Assembly: GCA_900762005.1 (NCBI GenBank)
Contig: CAAFEV010000211.1
Location: forward strand, 1 to 12,128
DNA: 12,128 nt
Direction: 5' to 3'
Origin: an uncultured Oscillospiraceae bacterium
GTDB taxonomy: Bacteria; Bacillota; Clostridia; Oscillospirales; Oscillospiraceae
The notes under the pieces are model-generated. The model did not search any database and was not told the DNA's origin. It worked only from the letters and a program-made list of their open reading frames with translations. Within the stretch, counting starts at the first letter, position 1, and every line of letters starts with the position of its first letter. Position numbers and translations under genes: made by a program. Below, one piece after another: positions 1 through 7,476 of the stretch.

Positions 1-1485
1 AGCAAGATTATTAAAGACCAGATTAAGACCTACGCGCAAACAATTGAACAGGACGAAATCGGCTATGTCATTCAGGTCGGTGACGGTATTGCAAAGGTGC
101 ACGGCTTGGAAAAATGCAAGGCAAACGAGCTTCTGCGCTTTGAGAACGATTCTGTCGGCATGGCGTTAAACTTAGAAGAAACCTTCGTCAGTGTTGTCAT
201 GCTCGGAACGGATGTCGGTATCAGCGAGGGCAGCTTGGTCAAGCGCACCGGACAGGTAGTCTCGGTTCCGGTCGGCGAAGCTCTGGTCGGCAGAGTGGTT
301 GACGCACTCGGCAGACCGATTGACGGCAAAGGACCCATCGCCTCCAAGGAAATGCGTCCGATTGAACGCGTTGCCGCAGGCATTATCGAGCGAAAGTCTG
401 TCTCTGTCCCGCTGCAAACCGGCATCAAGGCAATTGACTCCATGATTCCGATTGGCAGAGGGCAGCGCGAGCTGATTATCGGTGACCGCCAGACGGGCAA
501 AACCGTCATTGCAACCGACACCATTATCAACCAGCGCGGCAAGGGCGTCACCTGTATCTATGTTGCCATCGGGCAAAAACGCTCCACCGTTGCCCAGCTT
601 GTGGACACGCTTGAGAAAAACAATGCAATGGACTACACGATTGTTGTTTCCGCGTCTGCCTCGGAGCTTGCGCCGCTGCAATATATTGCGCCCTATTCCG
701 GCTGTACCATGGGCGAGTATTTTATGGATCAGGGCAAGGATGCGCTGATTATTTATGATGATTTATCCAAGCACGCGGTAGCTTACCGTGCGCTTTCTCT
801 GCTGATTCGCCGGCCTCCCGGACGTGAGGCGTATCCCGGCGATGTATTTTATCTGCATTCGCGGCTTTTGGAGCGTGCGGCGCGAATGGGTGATAAATAC
901 GGCGGCGGCTCTCTGACGGCACTGCCGATTATCGAAACACAGGCGGGCGATGTCTCCGCCTATATTCCGACAAATGTCATTTCCATTACAGACGGACAGA
1001 TTTATCTGGAAAGTGAGCTCTTCCACGCCGGTGTGCGTCCTGCCATCAACCCGGGTATTTCCGTCTCCCGTGTCGGCGGCAACGCGCAGATTAAGGCGAT
1101 GAAAAAGGTTGCCGGCTCGCTGAAGCTGATGTATTCTCAGTACCGTGAGCTGCAATCATTTGCACAGTTTGGCTCCGATTTGGATGCCGACACAAAAGCA
1201 CGGTTGGCGCAGGGCGAGCGTGTGGTAGAGATTTTAAAGCAAGACCGCAACACGCCGATTGATGCCGAGCTGCAGGTATGTATTATTTACGCTGTGGTCA
1301 ACGATATGCTTGCCGATGTTCCCGTGGAAAAGATATCCGAATTTGAGCAAGCACTCTTTGAATATCTCACAGTACAGCGTCCGGCGGTTCTGGAGAGCAT
1401 CCGCGATACCAAGGAGCTGACAAAACCGAACGAGGAAGCCCTGCGTGAGGTTATTGAACTCTGCCGGGCGCAGTATATCAAGTAA
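1..1485 (+). CDS. atpA: ATP synthase F1 subunit alpha (5' end cut off by window)
   Basis: This is the alpha subunit of the F1Fo ATP synthase, the non-catalytic nucleotide-binding subunit of the alpha3beta3 hexamer on the cytoplasmic face of the membrane. The frame is open from base 1, and 494 codons precede the TAA stop. Aligned by eye with Bacillus AtpA, only about 8 N-terminal residues are missing. Counting from the window start, the Walker A motif GDRQTGKT is at residues 161-168. The arginine-finger segment SVSRVGG lies around residue 357, and family stretches such as RRPPGREA, YIPTNVISITDGQI and AQFGSDLD are intact. A GTG at 97 could be mistaken for the start, but conserved alpha-subunit sequence (VIQVGDGIAKVHGL) runs through it, so the gene begins upstream of the window. 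The atpB/E/F/H genes are expected further upstream. The stop lies 14 nt before atpG in the same transcript. Confidence 0.98.
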   Translation, partial: SKIIKDQIKTYAQTIEQDEIGYVIQVGDGIAKVHGLEKCKANELLRFENDSVGMALNLEETFVSVVMLGTDVGISEGSLVKRTGQVVSVPVGEALVGRVVDALGRPIDGKGPIASKEMRPIERVAAGIIERKSVSVPLQTGIKAIDSMIPIGRGQRELIIGDRQTGKTVIATDTIINQRGKGVTCIYVAIGQKRSTVAQLVDTLEKNNAMDYTIVVSASASELAPLQYIAPYSGCTMGEYFMDQGKDALIIYDDLSKHAVAYRALSLLIRRPPGREAYPGDVFYLHSRLLERAARMGDKYGGGSLTALPIIETQAGDVSAYIPTNVISITDGQIYLESELFHAGVRPAINPGISVSRVGGNAQIKAMKKVAGSLKLMYSQYRELQSFAQFGSDLDADTKARLAQGERVVEILKQDRNTPIDAELQVCIIYAVVNDMLADVPVEKISEFEQALFEYLTVQRPAVLESIRDTKELTKPNEEALREVIELCRAQYIK

Positions 1486-1499
1486 GGGAGCGGTAAACG

Positions 1500-2348
1500 A
1501 TGGCGGGAGCCTCTATGAAAAACATCAAGACGCGTATTAAGAGCGTCGAGAGCACACGCCAGATTACCAAAGCGATGGAGCTTGTAGCGACATCGAAGCT
1601 ACGCCGTGCGAAGCAGCGTGTTGAGCGTGCGCGCCCCTATCATGAGGTTCTGGCGCATGCCATCGGCAGCCTGCAAGCGGGTGTACTCGAAAGCCCTACT
1701 GTTTTTTCGCAGCAGCGCGAGGTACAAAAGACCTGCTATGTTGTCATCGGCGGAGACCGTGGTCTTGCGGGCGGTTACAATGCGAATCTCTTTCGTATGG
1801 CGAAGGAGCTGTGTGCACAGGGGTCGTATTGTGTCTTACCGATTGGCAAGAAAACGGCGGAGCATTTTACGCGCACCGGCTGTGAGCTGCTCAGCACCTA
1901 TTTCGGCACAACAGCTACGCTCGGCATCGGCGATTGCATGCAGATTGCTGCGCTGCTCTGTAAAGAATACGAAAGCGGTGCCTTTGACCGCGTGGTCGTG
2001 CTTTACACGAAGTTCTGCTCCATGCTCTCTCAGGAGCCGGTCAGCGAAACGCTGCTGCCGCTCTCACTGAAGGATGCCGACGAACCGTATGACAATGCGC
2101 TGATTGAGGGCGAGGCGGAGGAATTGGTCGCAAAAATCGTGCCGCTTTATCTCTCCGGACTGCTTTATGCGGCACTTTGCGAAGCGTCTGCCTCGGAGCA
2201 CGGCGCGAGAAGAACCGCAATGAACGCGGCAAACAAAAATGCCGGCGAGATTATTGACGCGCTTGTCCTGCATTATAACCGTGCGCGGCAGGCAGTTATT
2301 ACCCAGGAAATTACCGAAATTGTTTCCGGCGCAGAGGCACTTTCATGA
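1500..2348 (+). CDS. atpG: ATP synthase F1 subunit gamma
   Basis: The gamma subunit is the central rotor shaft of F1; it couples proton flow through Fo to catalysis in the beta subunits. The product has 282 residues, close to the usual 285-290. The N-terminal helix has the family pattern MKNIKTRIKSVESTRQITKA followed by MELVATSKL. The C-terminal helix carries the equally typical ARRTAMNAANKNAGEII and YNRARQAVITQEITEIV. Together these form the antiparallel coiled coil inside the alpha3beta3 ring. The middle of the protein is more divergent, as is normal for this subunit. The ATG at 1500 has a GGGAG ribosome binding site at 1486-1490, nine bases upstream. A second in-frame ATG at 1515 is possible but lacks its own site. 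The stop TGA overlaps an ATG in the atpD frame. Confidence 0.97.
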   Translation: MAGASMKNIKTRIKSVESTRQITKAMELVATSKLRRAKQRVERARPYHEVLAHAIGSLQAGVLESPTVFSQQREVQKTCYVVIGGDRGLAGGYNANLFRMAKELCAQGSYCVLPIGKKTAEHFTRTGCELLSTYFGTTATLGIGDCMQIAALLCKEYESGAFDRVVVLYTKFCSMLSQEPVSETLLPLSLKDADEPYDNALIEGEAEELVAKIVPLYLSGLLYAALCEASASEHGARRTAMNAANKNAGEIIDALVLHYNRARQAVITQEITEIVSGAEALS

Positions 2349-2354
2349 AAGGAG
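2348..2354 (+). promoter_or_regulatory. Ribosome binding site that decides the atpD start
   Basis: AAAGGAG lies between two in-frame ATG codons of atpD. The first ATG (2345) overlaps the atpG stop and precedes this site. The second ATG (2366) lies 11 nt downstream of it and begins the conserved beta-subunit N-terminus. The site therefore favours 2366 as the start. Confidence 0.7.
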
Positions 2355-2365
2355 ACAACCCTATA

Positions 2366-3766
2366 ATGCAAGAAAAGCACTACGGCGTTGTAACACAAAT
2401 CATCGGGCCGATTCTCGATATCCGCTTTGCAGACGGTGATTTACCCGATTTGCTCAATGCCATCGAAATTGAACGTGAAAACGGCAAGCTTGTCTGCGAG
2501 GTTGCGCAGCAGCTCGGTGACGAGTTGGTGCGCTGCGTTGCCATGAGCTCCACCGACGGAATGGTGCGCGGAATGCCCGCGCTGGATACCGGCAGCCCGA
2601 TTAAGGTTCCGGTTGGTCCCGAAACGCTGGGCAGAGTGTTCAATTTGCTCGGCAGAGCCATCGACGAAAAGCCGCAGCCCGTCACCTGTGAAAAATGGAG
2701 CATTCACCGTGATGCGCCTGCGTTTGACGAGCAGGAGAGCACCACCCAAATGCTGGAGACCGGCATAAAGGTCGTTGACCTGATTGCTCCCTATGCAAAG
2801 GGCGGTAAAATCGGTTTATTCGGCGGTGCCGGTGTCGGCAAAACCGTTCTGATTATGGAGCTGATTAACAACATTGCCAAGCAGCACGGTGGTATCTCTG
2901 TCTTTGCTGGTGTCGGCGAGCGCACCCGTGAGGGCAATGACCTTTATAACGAGATGTGCGAGTCCGGCGTTATCAACAAGACAGCCTTGGTTTATGGGCA
3001 GATGAACGAACCACCCGGAGCAAGAATGCGCGTTGCCCTTTCCGGCTTAACAATGGCGGAGTACTTCCGCGACCGTGAAGGGCAGGATGTCCTGCTGTTT
3101 ATCGACAATATCTTCCGTTTCACGCAGGCAGGCTCCGAGGTTTCCGCCCTGTTGGGCAGAATGCCGTCCGCCGTCGGCTATCAGCCGACCTTGGCAACGG
3201 AAATGGGTGCCCTGCAGGAGCGTATCACCTCCACGAAGAAAGGCTCAATTACCTCCGTGCAGGCGGTCTATGTCCCTGCGGATGATTTAACTGATCCGGC
3301 ACCCGCTACGACCTTTGCCCATTTAGACGCCACAACTGTGCTTGACCGCGGCATTGCCTCTCTGGGCATCTATCCGGCGGTTGACCCGCTGGAGTCCACC
3401 TCGCGCATTTTAACCCCCGACGTTGTCGGTGTGGAGCATTACGAAGTTGCGCGGGAAACGCAGCGTATTTTGCAGCGATACAAAGAATTACAAGATATTA
3501 TCGCCATTATGGGTATGGACGAGCTTTCCGAGGAGGATAAGCTGATTGTCAACCGTGCGCGAAAAATTCAACGCTTCCTCTCTCAGCCGTTTTCCGTCGC
3601 CGAGCAATTTACCGGCTATCAGGGCAAGTATGTCCCTGTGCGCGAAACAGTGCGCGGCTTTAAGGAGATTATCGAAGGCAAGCATGATGATTTACCCGAG
3701 TCCGCCTTCCTCTTTGTCGGCTCGATTGACGAAGCGGTGGCGAAGGCGAAAGGAAAAGCGAAATGA
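2366..3766 (+). CDS. atpD: ATP synthase F1 subunit beta (catalytic)
   Basis: The beta subunit carries the catalytic sites for ATP synthesis and hydrolysis in F1. From ATG 2366 the product is 466 residues, within the usual 460-475. The N-terminal beta-barrel begins with GVVTQIIGPILDIRF. The Walker A motif GGAGVGKT is at residues 153-160, followed by GVGERTREGND with the catalytic glutamate. The Walker B region is VLLFIDNIFRF. The C-terminal helical domain contains the classic DELSEED torque motif within IMGMDELSEEDKL. A longer reading from ATG 2345 would add seven residues (MKGDNPI) and overlap the atpG stop, but the ribosome binding site lies inside that extension, so 2366 is preferred. The stop overlaps the atpC start as ATGA, implying translational coupling. 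No motif residue appears lost. Confidence 0.98.
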   Translation: MQEKHYGVVTQIIGPILDIRFADGDLPDLLNAIEIERENGKLVCEVAQQLGDELVRCVAMSSTDGMVRGMPALDTGSPIKVPVGPETLGRVFNLLGRAIDEKPQPVTCEKWSIHRDAPAFDEQESTTQMLETGIKVVDLIAPYAKGGKIGLFGGAGVGKTVLIMELINNIAKQHGGISVFAGVGERTREGNDLYNEMCESGVINKTALVYGQMNEPPGARMRVALSGLTMAEYFRDREGQDVLLFIDNIFRFTQAGSEVSALLGRMPSAVGYQPTLATEMGALQERITSTKKGSITSVQAVYVPADDLTDPAPATTFAHLDATTVLDRGIASLGIYPAVDPLESTSRILTPDVVGVEHYEVARETQRILQRYKELQDIIAIMGMDELSEEDKLIVNRARKIQRFLSQPFSVAEQFTGYQGKYVPVRETVRGFKEIIEGKHDDLPESAFLFVGSIDEAVAKAKGKAK

Positions 3767-4161
3767 GCAATTTTCGCTTACAGATTGTCACGCCGGACGG
3801 CAGTGCATTTGACGCACAGGCGGAAGCCTTGCGTGTGCGCACCACGGAGGGCTATGTCAGCATCCGTGCCGGTCATGCCGATTATTTAGCCGCTTTGGAT
3901 ATCGGCGTTGTCACCATTACGCAGGACGGAAAGTCCCGTGATGCAGCCTGCGGCGGCGGTTTTTTAAGTGTGGAAAAGGGGAGCGTGCGTCTGGTGGCAA
4001 CGACCTTTGAATACGCTGAGGAAATTGATGTTGAACGAGCAAAGCTGGCGCAGGAGCACGCACGGGAAAGACTGAAAAACGCGAAAGAAGAGCGCGAAGC
4101 AATCCTTGCAAGAGCAAAGCTTCTTCGCGCCTTGAACCGCATCGAGGTCTCAAAAAAATAA
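3763..4161 (+). CDS. atpC: ATP synthase F1 subunit epsilon
   Basis: The epsilon subunit binds the foot of gamma and the c-ring, and in many bacteria it inhibits ATP hydrolysis. The product is 132 residues, typical for the family. The N-terminal beta-sandwich (about residues 1-85) includes the LQIVTPDG opening, the AGH segment around residue 38 and the CGGGFLSV strand. The C-terminal part (about 90-132) is a charged alpha-helical hairpin rich in Ala, Arg, Lys and Glu. The ATG overlaps the atpD stop (ATGA), with a weak AAAGG site at 3749-3753. It is the last gene of the ATP synthase operon and is followed within 10 nt by a stem-loop terminator. Confidence 0.95.
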   Translation: MSNFRLQIVTPDGSAFDAQAEALRVRTTEGYVSIRAGHADYLAALDIGVVTITQDGKSRDAACGGGFLSVEKGSVRLVATTFEYAEEIDVERAKLAQEHARERLKNAKEEREAILARAKLLRALNRIEVSKK

Positions 4162-4167
4162 TACTTC

Positions 4168-4206
4168 AGAATCCGCCCCACATTTTGTAGGGCGGATTCT
4201 TCTATT
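4168..4206 (+). terminator. Stem-loop terminator of the atp operon
   Basis: An 11-bp perfect inverted repeat (AGAATCCGCCC at 4168-4178, GGGCGGATTCT at 4190-4200) encloses an 11-nt loop. It starts seven bases after the atpC stop and is followed by a short, interrupted T-rich stretch (TTCTATT). The stem is strong and the placement is right; the T-tract is weaker than ideal. On the opposite strand a run of seven Ts lies a little beyond the stem, so it could also work, less well, in reverse. Confidence 0.8.
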
Positions 4207-4430
4207 CATCTCTTCAATCGGTTATAAAGCCTATGCTTGTAATAGGTACATATCCTTTGCTTCCTCGCAGGCTCAATCATCTCTCTGCCGCTCCTCTTGC
4301 GCTCGCAACCGCTGCGCCCTTCGCGCTTTATCTAAAACCCGCTTTACCACACCGGTCATTTACAAAACAACCTTACAATCTCGCAGCATAGCGGCGGACA
4401 ACCCCGCATAGAGTGTTGCGAGGTGAGCGC
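4207..4430. other. Gene-poor spacer between the atp and spoIIIA operons
   Basis: About 220 nt carry no recognised gene. The plus strand is pyrimidine-rich, especially 4255-4350. It contains a small inverted repeat, TTGCG-CT-CGCAA, at 4297-4308. The promoter of the spoIIIA operon should lie here, and sporulation operons of this type use sigma-E. The only resemblance to a sigma-E -10 (CATACAnT) is CTTACAAT at 4372-4379, and it lacks a matching -35. Two tiny minus-strand frames (28 and 24 codons) are present but unsupported. Confidence 0.5.
4420..4426 (+). promoter_or_regulatory. Ribosome binding site that decides the spoIIIAA start
   Basis: GAGGTGA matches the 16S anti-Shine-Dalgarno sequence over seven bases and ends four bases before the ATG at 4431. 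An upstream in-frame GTG (4413) would place this site inside the gene, so the ATG is preferred. Confidence 0.75.
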
Positions 4431-5306
4431 ATGACACCGCAGGTAAGACAGGCTCTGCAACTTTGCCCGGAGCACATTCGCAATCAGGTATTGACCTCCG
4501 CAAAAGCCGCCGATTTTGAAGAACTGCGTCTGCGTTGCGGGCAAGCACCGATTCTTCTCATCCGTGAGAAAAATCAAATACTGCAAGGACCCGCCGTACG
4601 GGCGGAGGATTTGGACAATCTTGTAATGAATGCCTGCGGACAGTCTTTATACGCGGTGCAGGAGATGCTGAAAAACGGCTATCTCACAGTTCCCGGCGGA
4701 CATCGTCTGGGCATCTGCGGCTGCGGTGTTTATCGCAGCGGGGAACTGTGCGGCATCAAAGAGCTGTCCTCGGTCAACCTGCGAATTGCCCACGAAATTC
4801 AAGGCGCGGCAAACAGCCTGACGGACTACCTCTGGACGCATCCGCGCTCCACATTGATTCTCGCGCCGCCGGGAAGGGGAAAGACCACCCTGCTGCGCGA
4901 CTGTATCCGCCAGTGCTCCGACCGCTTCGGATGGCGTATCGGCGTGGCGGATGAGAGGATGGAGCTTGCCGCCTGTTACCAAGGCGTGCCGCAGTTTTCC
5001 GTCGGCAGAAATACCGATGTTTTGAGTGCAATCGGAAAAGCGCAGGCAATGGAAATCCTGCTGCGAACCATGCGTCCGGAGTGGATTGCCGTCGATGAAA
5101 TCACCGCCGAAGCGGACATCGAGGCAATGCTGCGCGGCTCTTATTGCGGTGTGCGGTTTTTTGCAACGGCGCATTCCGCCTGTGTCGCGGAGCTGGAGCA
5201 GCGTCCGTTATACCGAAAGCTGCTCAGTGCCGGAATTTTCGATAATCTGATTACAATTTTGCCCGACCGCACCGTTCGGGCAGAGGGGAGAAAGCGGTAT
5301 GCTTAA
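4431..5306 (+). CDS. spoIIIAA: Stage III sporulation protein AA, ATPase
   Basis: SpoIIIAA is a cytoplasmic ATPase related to type II/IV secretion ATPases. In the mother cell it is thought to power or assemble the SpoIIIA-SpoIIQ channel. The product is 291 residues (about 307 in Bacillus subtilis). The N-terminal half holds the family features LRLRCGQAP and GGHRLGICG. The Walker A motif APPGRGKT is at residues 145-152, with TTLLRD following. The Walker B region WIAVDEIT has D222-E223, and ATAHS-type residues follow (FFATAHSA), as expected for this ATPase group. It is the first gene of the spoIIIA operon. Its stop overlaps the spoIIIAB start by 8 nt. An alternative GTG start at 4413 would add six residues. 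The product assignment is firm; its precise mechanical role is known only from the family. Confidence 0.95.
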   Translation: MTPQVRQALQLCPEHIRNQVLTSAKAADFEELRLRCGQAPILLIREKNQILQGPAVRAEDLDNLVMNACGQSLYAVQEMLKNGYLTVPGGHRLGICGCGVYRSGELCGIKELSSVNLRIAHEIQGAANSLTDYLWTHPRSTLILAPPGRGKTTLLRDCIRQCSDRFGWRIGVADERMELAACYQGVPQFSVGRNTDVLSAIGKAQAMEILLRTMRPEWIAVDEITAEADIEAMLRGSYCGVRFFATAHSACVAELEQRPLYRKLLSAGIFDNLITILPDRTVRAEGRKRYA

Positions 5307-5808
5307 AACAATCGGCATTGCGCTTGTCGTGCTCGGCGCGGGCAGCTTCGGCTTTCGCAAGGGTTTTTTATTTTATAAACAGCTTCGGCAGCTTCGCGCA
5401 CTGTCGGCGGCAATGGAAATTCTGAAGTGCGAGCTGAATTATACGCTCCTGCCGCTTTCCAGGCTCTGCGCCCTCACGGCACAGCGCAGTGAGGGCGCGA
5501 TTGCGGCATTTTTTTACAACTTTCGGACGGAGCTGGACAAGGGTCTGCCTCGTGCAAGGGCAGCCTCCGATGCGGTGGAGGCAACCCCCGGACTTCTGCT
5601 GCCGCCTGATGCGCTCATGGCACTGTTAGAGCTTTGCGGAGGGCTCGGCCGCTACGACATGGACGGAGAGAACCGCCTTTTACAGCTCACGCAGCACCGC
5701 ATTGCCGCCTGTATTGAGCGTTGCGAAACCGAGCGGCGGCCGCTTGCGAAAAGCTATGCGATTTTGGGGCTTTGCGCCGGTGTGGCGATTGTTATTCTGT
5801 TGGTATAA
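5299..5808 (+). CDS. spoIIIAB: Stage III sporulation protein AB
   Basis: SpoIIIAB is an inner-membrane component of the mother-cell channel complex and resembles type II secretion GspF proteins. The product is 169 residues, against about 171 in Bacillus. One hydrophobic segment is at residues 4-19 and another at the extreme C-terminus (about 151-169), with a helical soluble domain between them. The soluble domain contains the family patterns ELNYTLLPLSRL (around residue 45) and GLGRYDMDGE (around residue 115), the latter matching the LG-x2-D-x2-G/Q signature. The start ATG overlaps the end of spoIIIAA by 8 nt and has a GGGGAG site at 5285-5290. The overlap suggests translational coupling. SpoIIIAC follows after 3 nt. 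Confidence 0.93.
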   Translation: MLKTIGIALVVLGAGSFGFRKGFLFYKQLRQLRALSAAMEILKCELNYTLLPLSRLCALTAQRSEGAIAAFFYNFRTELDKGLPRARAASDAVEATPGLLLPPDALMALLELCGGLGRYDMDGENRLLQLTQHRIAACIERCETERRPLAKSYAILGLCAGVAIVILLV

Positions 5809-5811
5809 GCG

Positions 5812-6006
5812 ATGGATATTGATTTAATCTTCAAAATTGCGGCGGTCGGTATCATTGTCACGATTCTCAATCAGGTTCTGGTACGTTCGGGACGTGAGGA
5901 GCAGGCGACGATGACGACTCTGGCGGGGTTGATTGTTGTGCTGATTATTATCGTGCAAAAAATCGCGCAGCTTTTTGACTTGGTGAAAAGCCTGTTTGAT
6001 TTCTGA
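5812..6006 (+). CDS. spoIIIAC: Stage III sporulation protein AC
   Basis: SpoIIIAC is a very small membrane protein of the SpoIIIA complex. The product is 64 residues, close to the family's usual 65-68. It has two hydrophobic segments, about residues 5-24 and 37-52, separated by a charged turn (RSGREEQ). The sequence VGIIVTILNQVL near the N-terminus fits the family. No clear Shine-Dalgarno sequence precedes the ATG, which lies three bases after the spoIIIAB stop, so translation probably depends on coupling to spoIIIAB. The stop and the spoIIIAD start share one base (TGATG). Confidence 0.92.
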   Translation: MDIDLIFKIAAVGIIVTILNQVLVRSGREEQATMTTLAGLIVVLIIIVQKIAQLFDLVKSLFDF

Positions 6007-6398
6007 TGCAGGAGTTGTTACAGGTAACGGTTTTCGGCGTTCTGACCGTAATTCTGACCACACTGCTCAAAAAGCACAACGGCGAGCTTGCGCTGCTGCT
6101 GACGCTGGCAGGCTGTGTCATTCTGGCAATCGTCGTGATAAAAACCGCAAAGCCTGTGGTATCCTTTCTTACCACCCTGCGGCAGACCGCAGGCATCGAG
6201 CGGGAGCTGATGACGCCGCTGTTAAAGACGGTTGCAATCGGTCTGCTGACGCAGGTCGGGGGAACGGTATGTGCCGATGCGGGGGAGACGTCAATCGCGC
6301 GCCTGATTGAGCTGTGCGGCAGTATTCTGGCAGTTTATGTCTCTTTGCCGCTGCTGGAGGCGGTCTTACAAATGCTGGAAACGATGGGTGGGGGATGA
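6006..6398 (+). CDS. spoIIIAD: Stage III sporulation protein AD
   Basis: SpoIIIAD is a small polytopic membrane protein of the SpoIIIA channel, distantly related to SpoIIIAC. The product is 130 residues, against about 133 in Bacillus. Hydrophobic segments lie at about residues 5-20, 28-46 and 103-121, with a weaker one near 70-85. The pattern CGSILAVYVSLPLLEAVL near the C-terminus is typical. The start overlaps the spoIIIAC stop by one base, and no strong separate ribosome binding site is visible. The gene ends one base before the preferred spoIIIAE start. Confidence 0.92.
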   Translation: MQELLQVTVFGVLTVILTTLLKKHNGELALLLTLAGCVILAIVVIKTAKPVVSFLTTLRQTAGIERELMTPLLKTVAIGLLTQVGGTVCADAGETSIARLIELCGSILAVYVSLPLLEAVLQMLETMGGG

Positions 6399-6399
6399 G

Positions 6400-7476
6400 T
6401 TGAGGCGTCTGATACTGCTGATATTGCTGCTTCTCCTCTTGGCTCTTCCCGTTGCGGCGACGGAGGGGATAGAAATTGACACCTCCGGCGTGGAAAACGG
6501 CTTGACCGACGAAGCGTCGGAGCTGATGCCGGTAAGAGAGGTTCAAAACAGCGGCAGCTTTTGGACGGGCTGTAAGCGCATTATCTGCGCGGCGTTTGAG
6601 AAAAGCACGGCAAGTCTGCGCGAAGCCCTTCGTCTGTGTGCAATCTTGCTTGCGGTACTGCTGCTGTGCGCGGTGGCGGATTTACAGCTTTTCAAGGACG
6701 GAAGCACCGCCGTCACGGTGGTCGGCGCGCTGGGACTCACGGCGGCAATTCTGACCTCCTTCGGCTCCATGGTCACCATGGCAAAGGAAACCGTGACCGC
6801 TCTTGCAGATTACGGCGCGCTGCTCCTGCCGGCAATGGCAACCGCAAGCGCAATGAGCGGCGGCATTACAAGCGCAAGCGCGCTCTACGCCGGAACCCTG
6901 CTCTTTACGCAGCTTCTGATGCGGCTAATCAGCAGCATTCTGATTCCGGCGGTTTATCTTTATCTCGCGCTTTCCTTGGCGGAAGCCGCGCTTTCCAACG
7001 AAATGCTCACCGAACTGCGCAGCTTTGTCGGCTGGCTGATTTCCAAAAGCCTGCGCATTCTGCTCTATGTCTTTCTGGGCTATATGTCCTTGACCGGTGT
7101 CATTTCCGGCACGGCGGATGCAGCGGCGGTCAAGGCGACAAAGGCGGCAGTCTCGGGTATGGTTCCCGTGGTCGGCAGTATGATTTCCGATGCCTCGGAG
7201 TCCATATTGTCAAGTGCCCTGCTGATAAAAAGCTCTGTCGGAGTGTTCGGGATGCTTGCGGTTATCAGTATTTGCGTTGTGCCATTCCTGCGCGTCGGCG
7301 TGCACTATCTGCTCTTAAAGGTCACGGCGGCAGTCGGCGGCACAGTCGGAATGAAGCCGCATATCACGCTGCTGCGCAATTTTTCGACCGCAATGGGATA
7401 TCTGCTGGCAATGTGCGGAACATGCGCACTGCTGCTGTTCATCTCCGTGGTCTGCTTTTTAAAGGTGGCGGTCTGA
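6400..7476 (+). CDS. spoIIIAE: Stage III sporulation protein AE
   Basis: SpoIIIAE is the largest multi-pass membrane protein of the mother-cell SpoIIIA complex. From the chosen TTG the product is 358 residues; Bacillus SpoIIIAE is about 399. It begins with RRLILLILLLLLLALPVAA, which looks like a cleavable signal peptide ending near residue 20. A polar segment follows, then about six or seven membrane spans. The middle region KATKAAVSGMVPVVGSMISD is highly characteristic of the family. The frame stays open upstream to an ATG at 6307, but that would put about 30 atypical Cys/Trp-rich residues before the signal peptide and overlap spoIIIAD extensively. A GTG at 6388, adding four residues, is the other realistic start. 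The stop shares one base with the spoIIIAF ATG. Confidence 0.9.
   Translation: MRRLILLILLLLLLALPVAATEGIEIDTSGVENGLTDEASELMPVREVQNSGSFWTGCKRIICAAFEKSTASLREALRLCAILLAVLLLCAVADLQLFKDGSTAVTVVGALGLTAAILTSFGSMVTMAKETVTALADYGALLLPAMATASAMSGGITSASALYAGTLLFTQLLMRLISSILIPAVYLYLALSLAEAALSNEMLTELRSFVGWLISKSLRILLYVFLGYMSLTGVISGTADAAAVKATKAAVSGMVPVVGSMISDASESILSSALLIKSSVGVFGMLAVISICVVPFLRVGVHYLLLKVTAAVGGTVGMKPHITLLRNFSTAMGYLLAMCGTCALLLFISVVCFLKVAV

Noticed and set aside
97..99. GTG at 97 as the atpA start.
   Set aside because: Conserved alpha-subunit sequence runs in frame from base 1 through this codon, so the gene simply enters from outside the window.
172..681. Long minus-strand frames opposite atpA, and similar ones opposite other genes.
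   Set aside because: They are antisense shadows of strongly conserved genes, with no ribosome binding site or family resemblance.
4273..4359. A 28-codon minus-strand frame starting MTGVVKRVLDKARR, in the atp-spoIIIA spacer, with a 24-codon frame (MIEPARKQRI) partly after it.
   Set aside because: Both are tiny, Arg-rich because the opposite strand is C/T-rich, have only weak upstream sites and no recognised family. They are more likely chance frames.
4372..4379. CTTACAAT as a sigma-E -10 element for spoIIIA.
   Set aside because: One mismatch to CATACAAT, but no -35 resembling kmATATT at a suitable distance; reported only as an open question.
4407..4414. CATAGAGT as a sigma-E -10 element.
   Set aside because: It would start transcription inside the spoIIIAA ribosome binding site, and no -35 is seen.
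6307..6399. A longer spoIIIAE from ATG 6307.
   Set aside because: It would overlap spoIIIAD by 92 nt and place an unusual Cys/Trp-rich segment before an obvious signal peptide.
6506..6520. Inverted repeat CCGACG-AAG-CGTCGG inside spoIIIAE.
   Set aside because: A six-base stem within coding sequence is expected by chance at this GC content, and nothing nearby suggests regulation.
6636..7475. A long frame overlapping spoIIIAE, continuous with spoIIIAF.
   Set aside because: The translation over this stretch is low-complexity (Arg/Gly/Ser/His-rich) and antagonistic to the clearly conserved spoIIIAE frame; only the part from 7476 on is SpoIIIAF.
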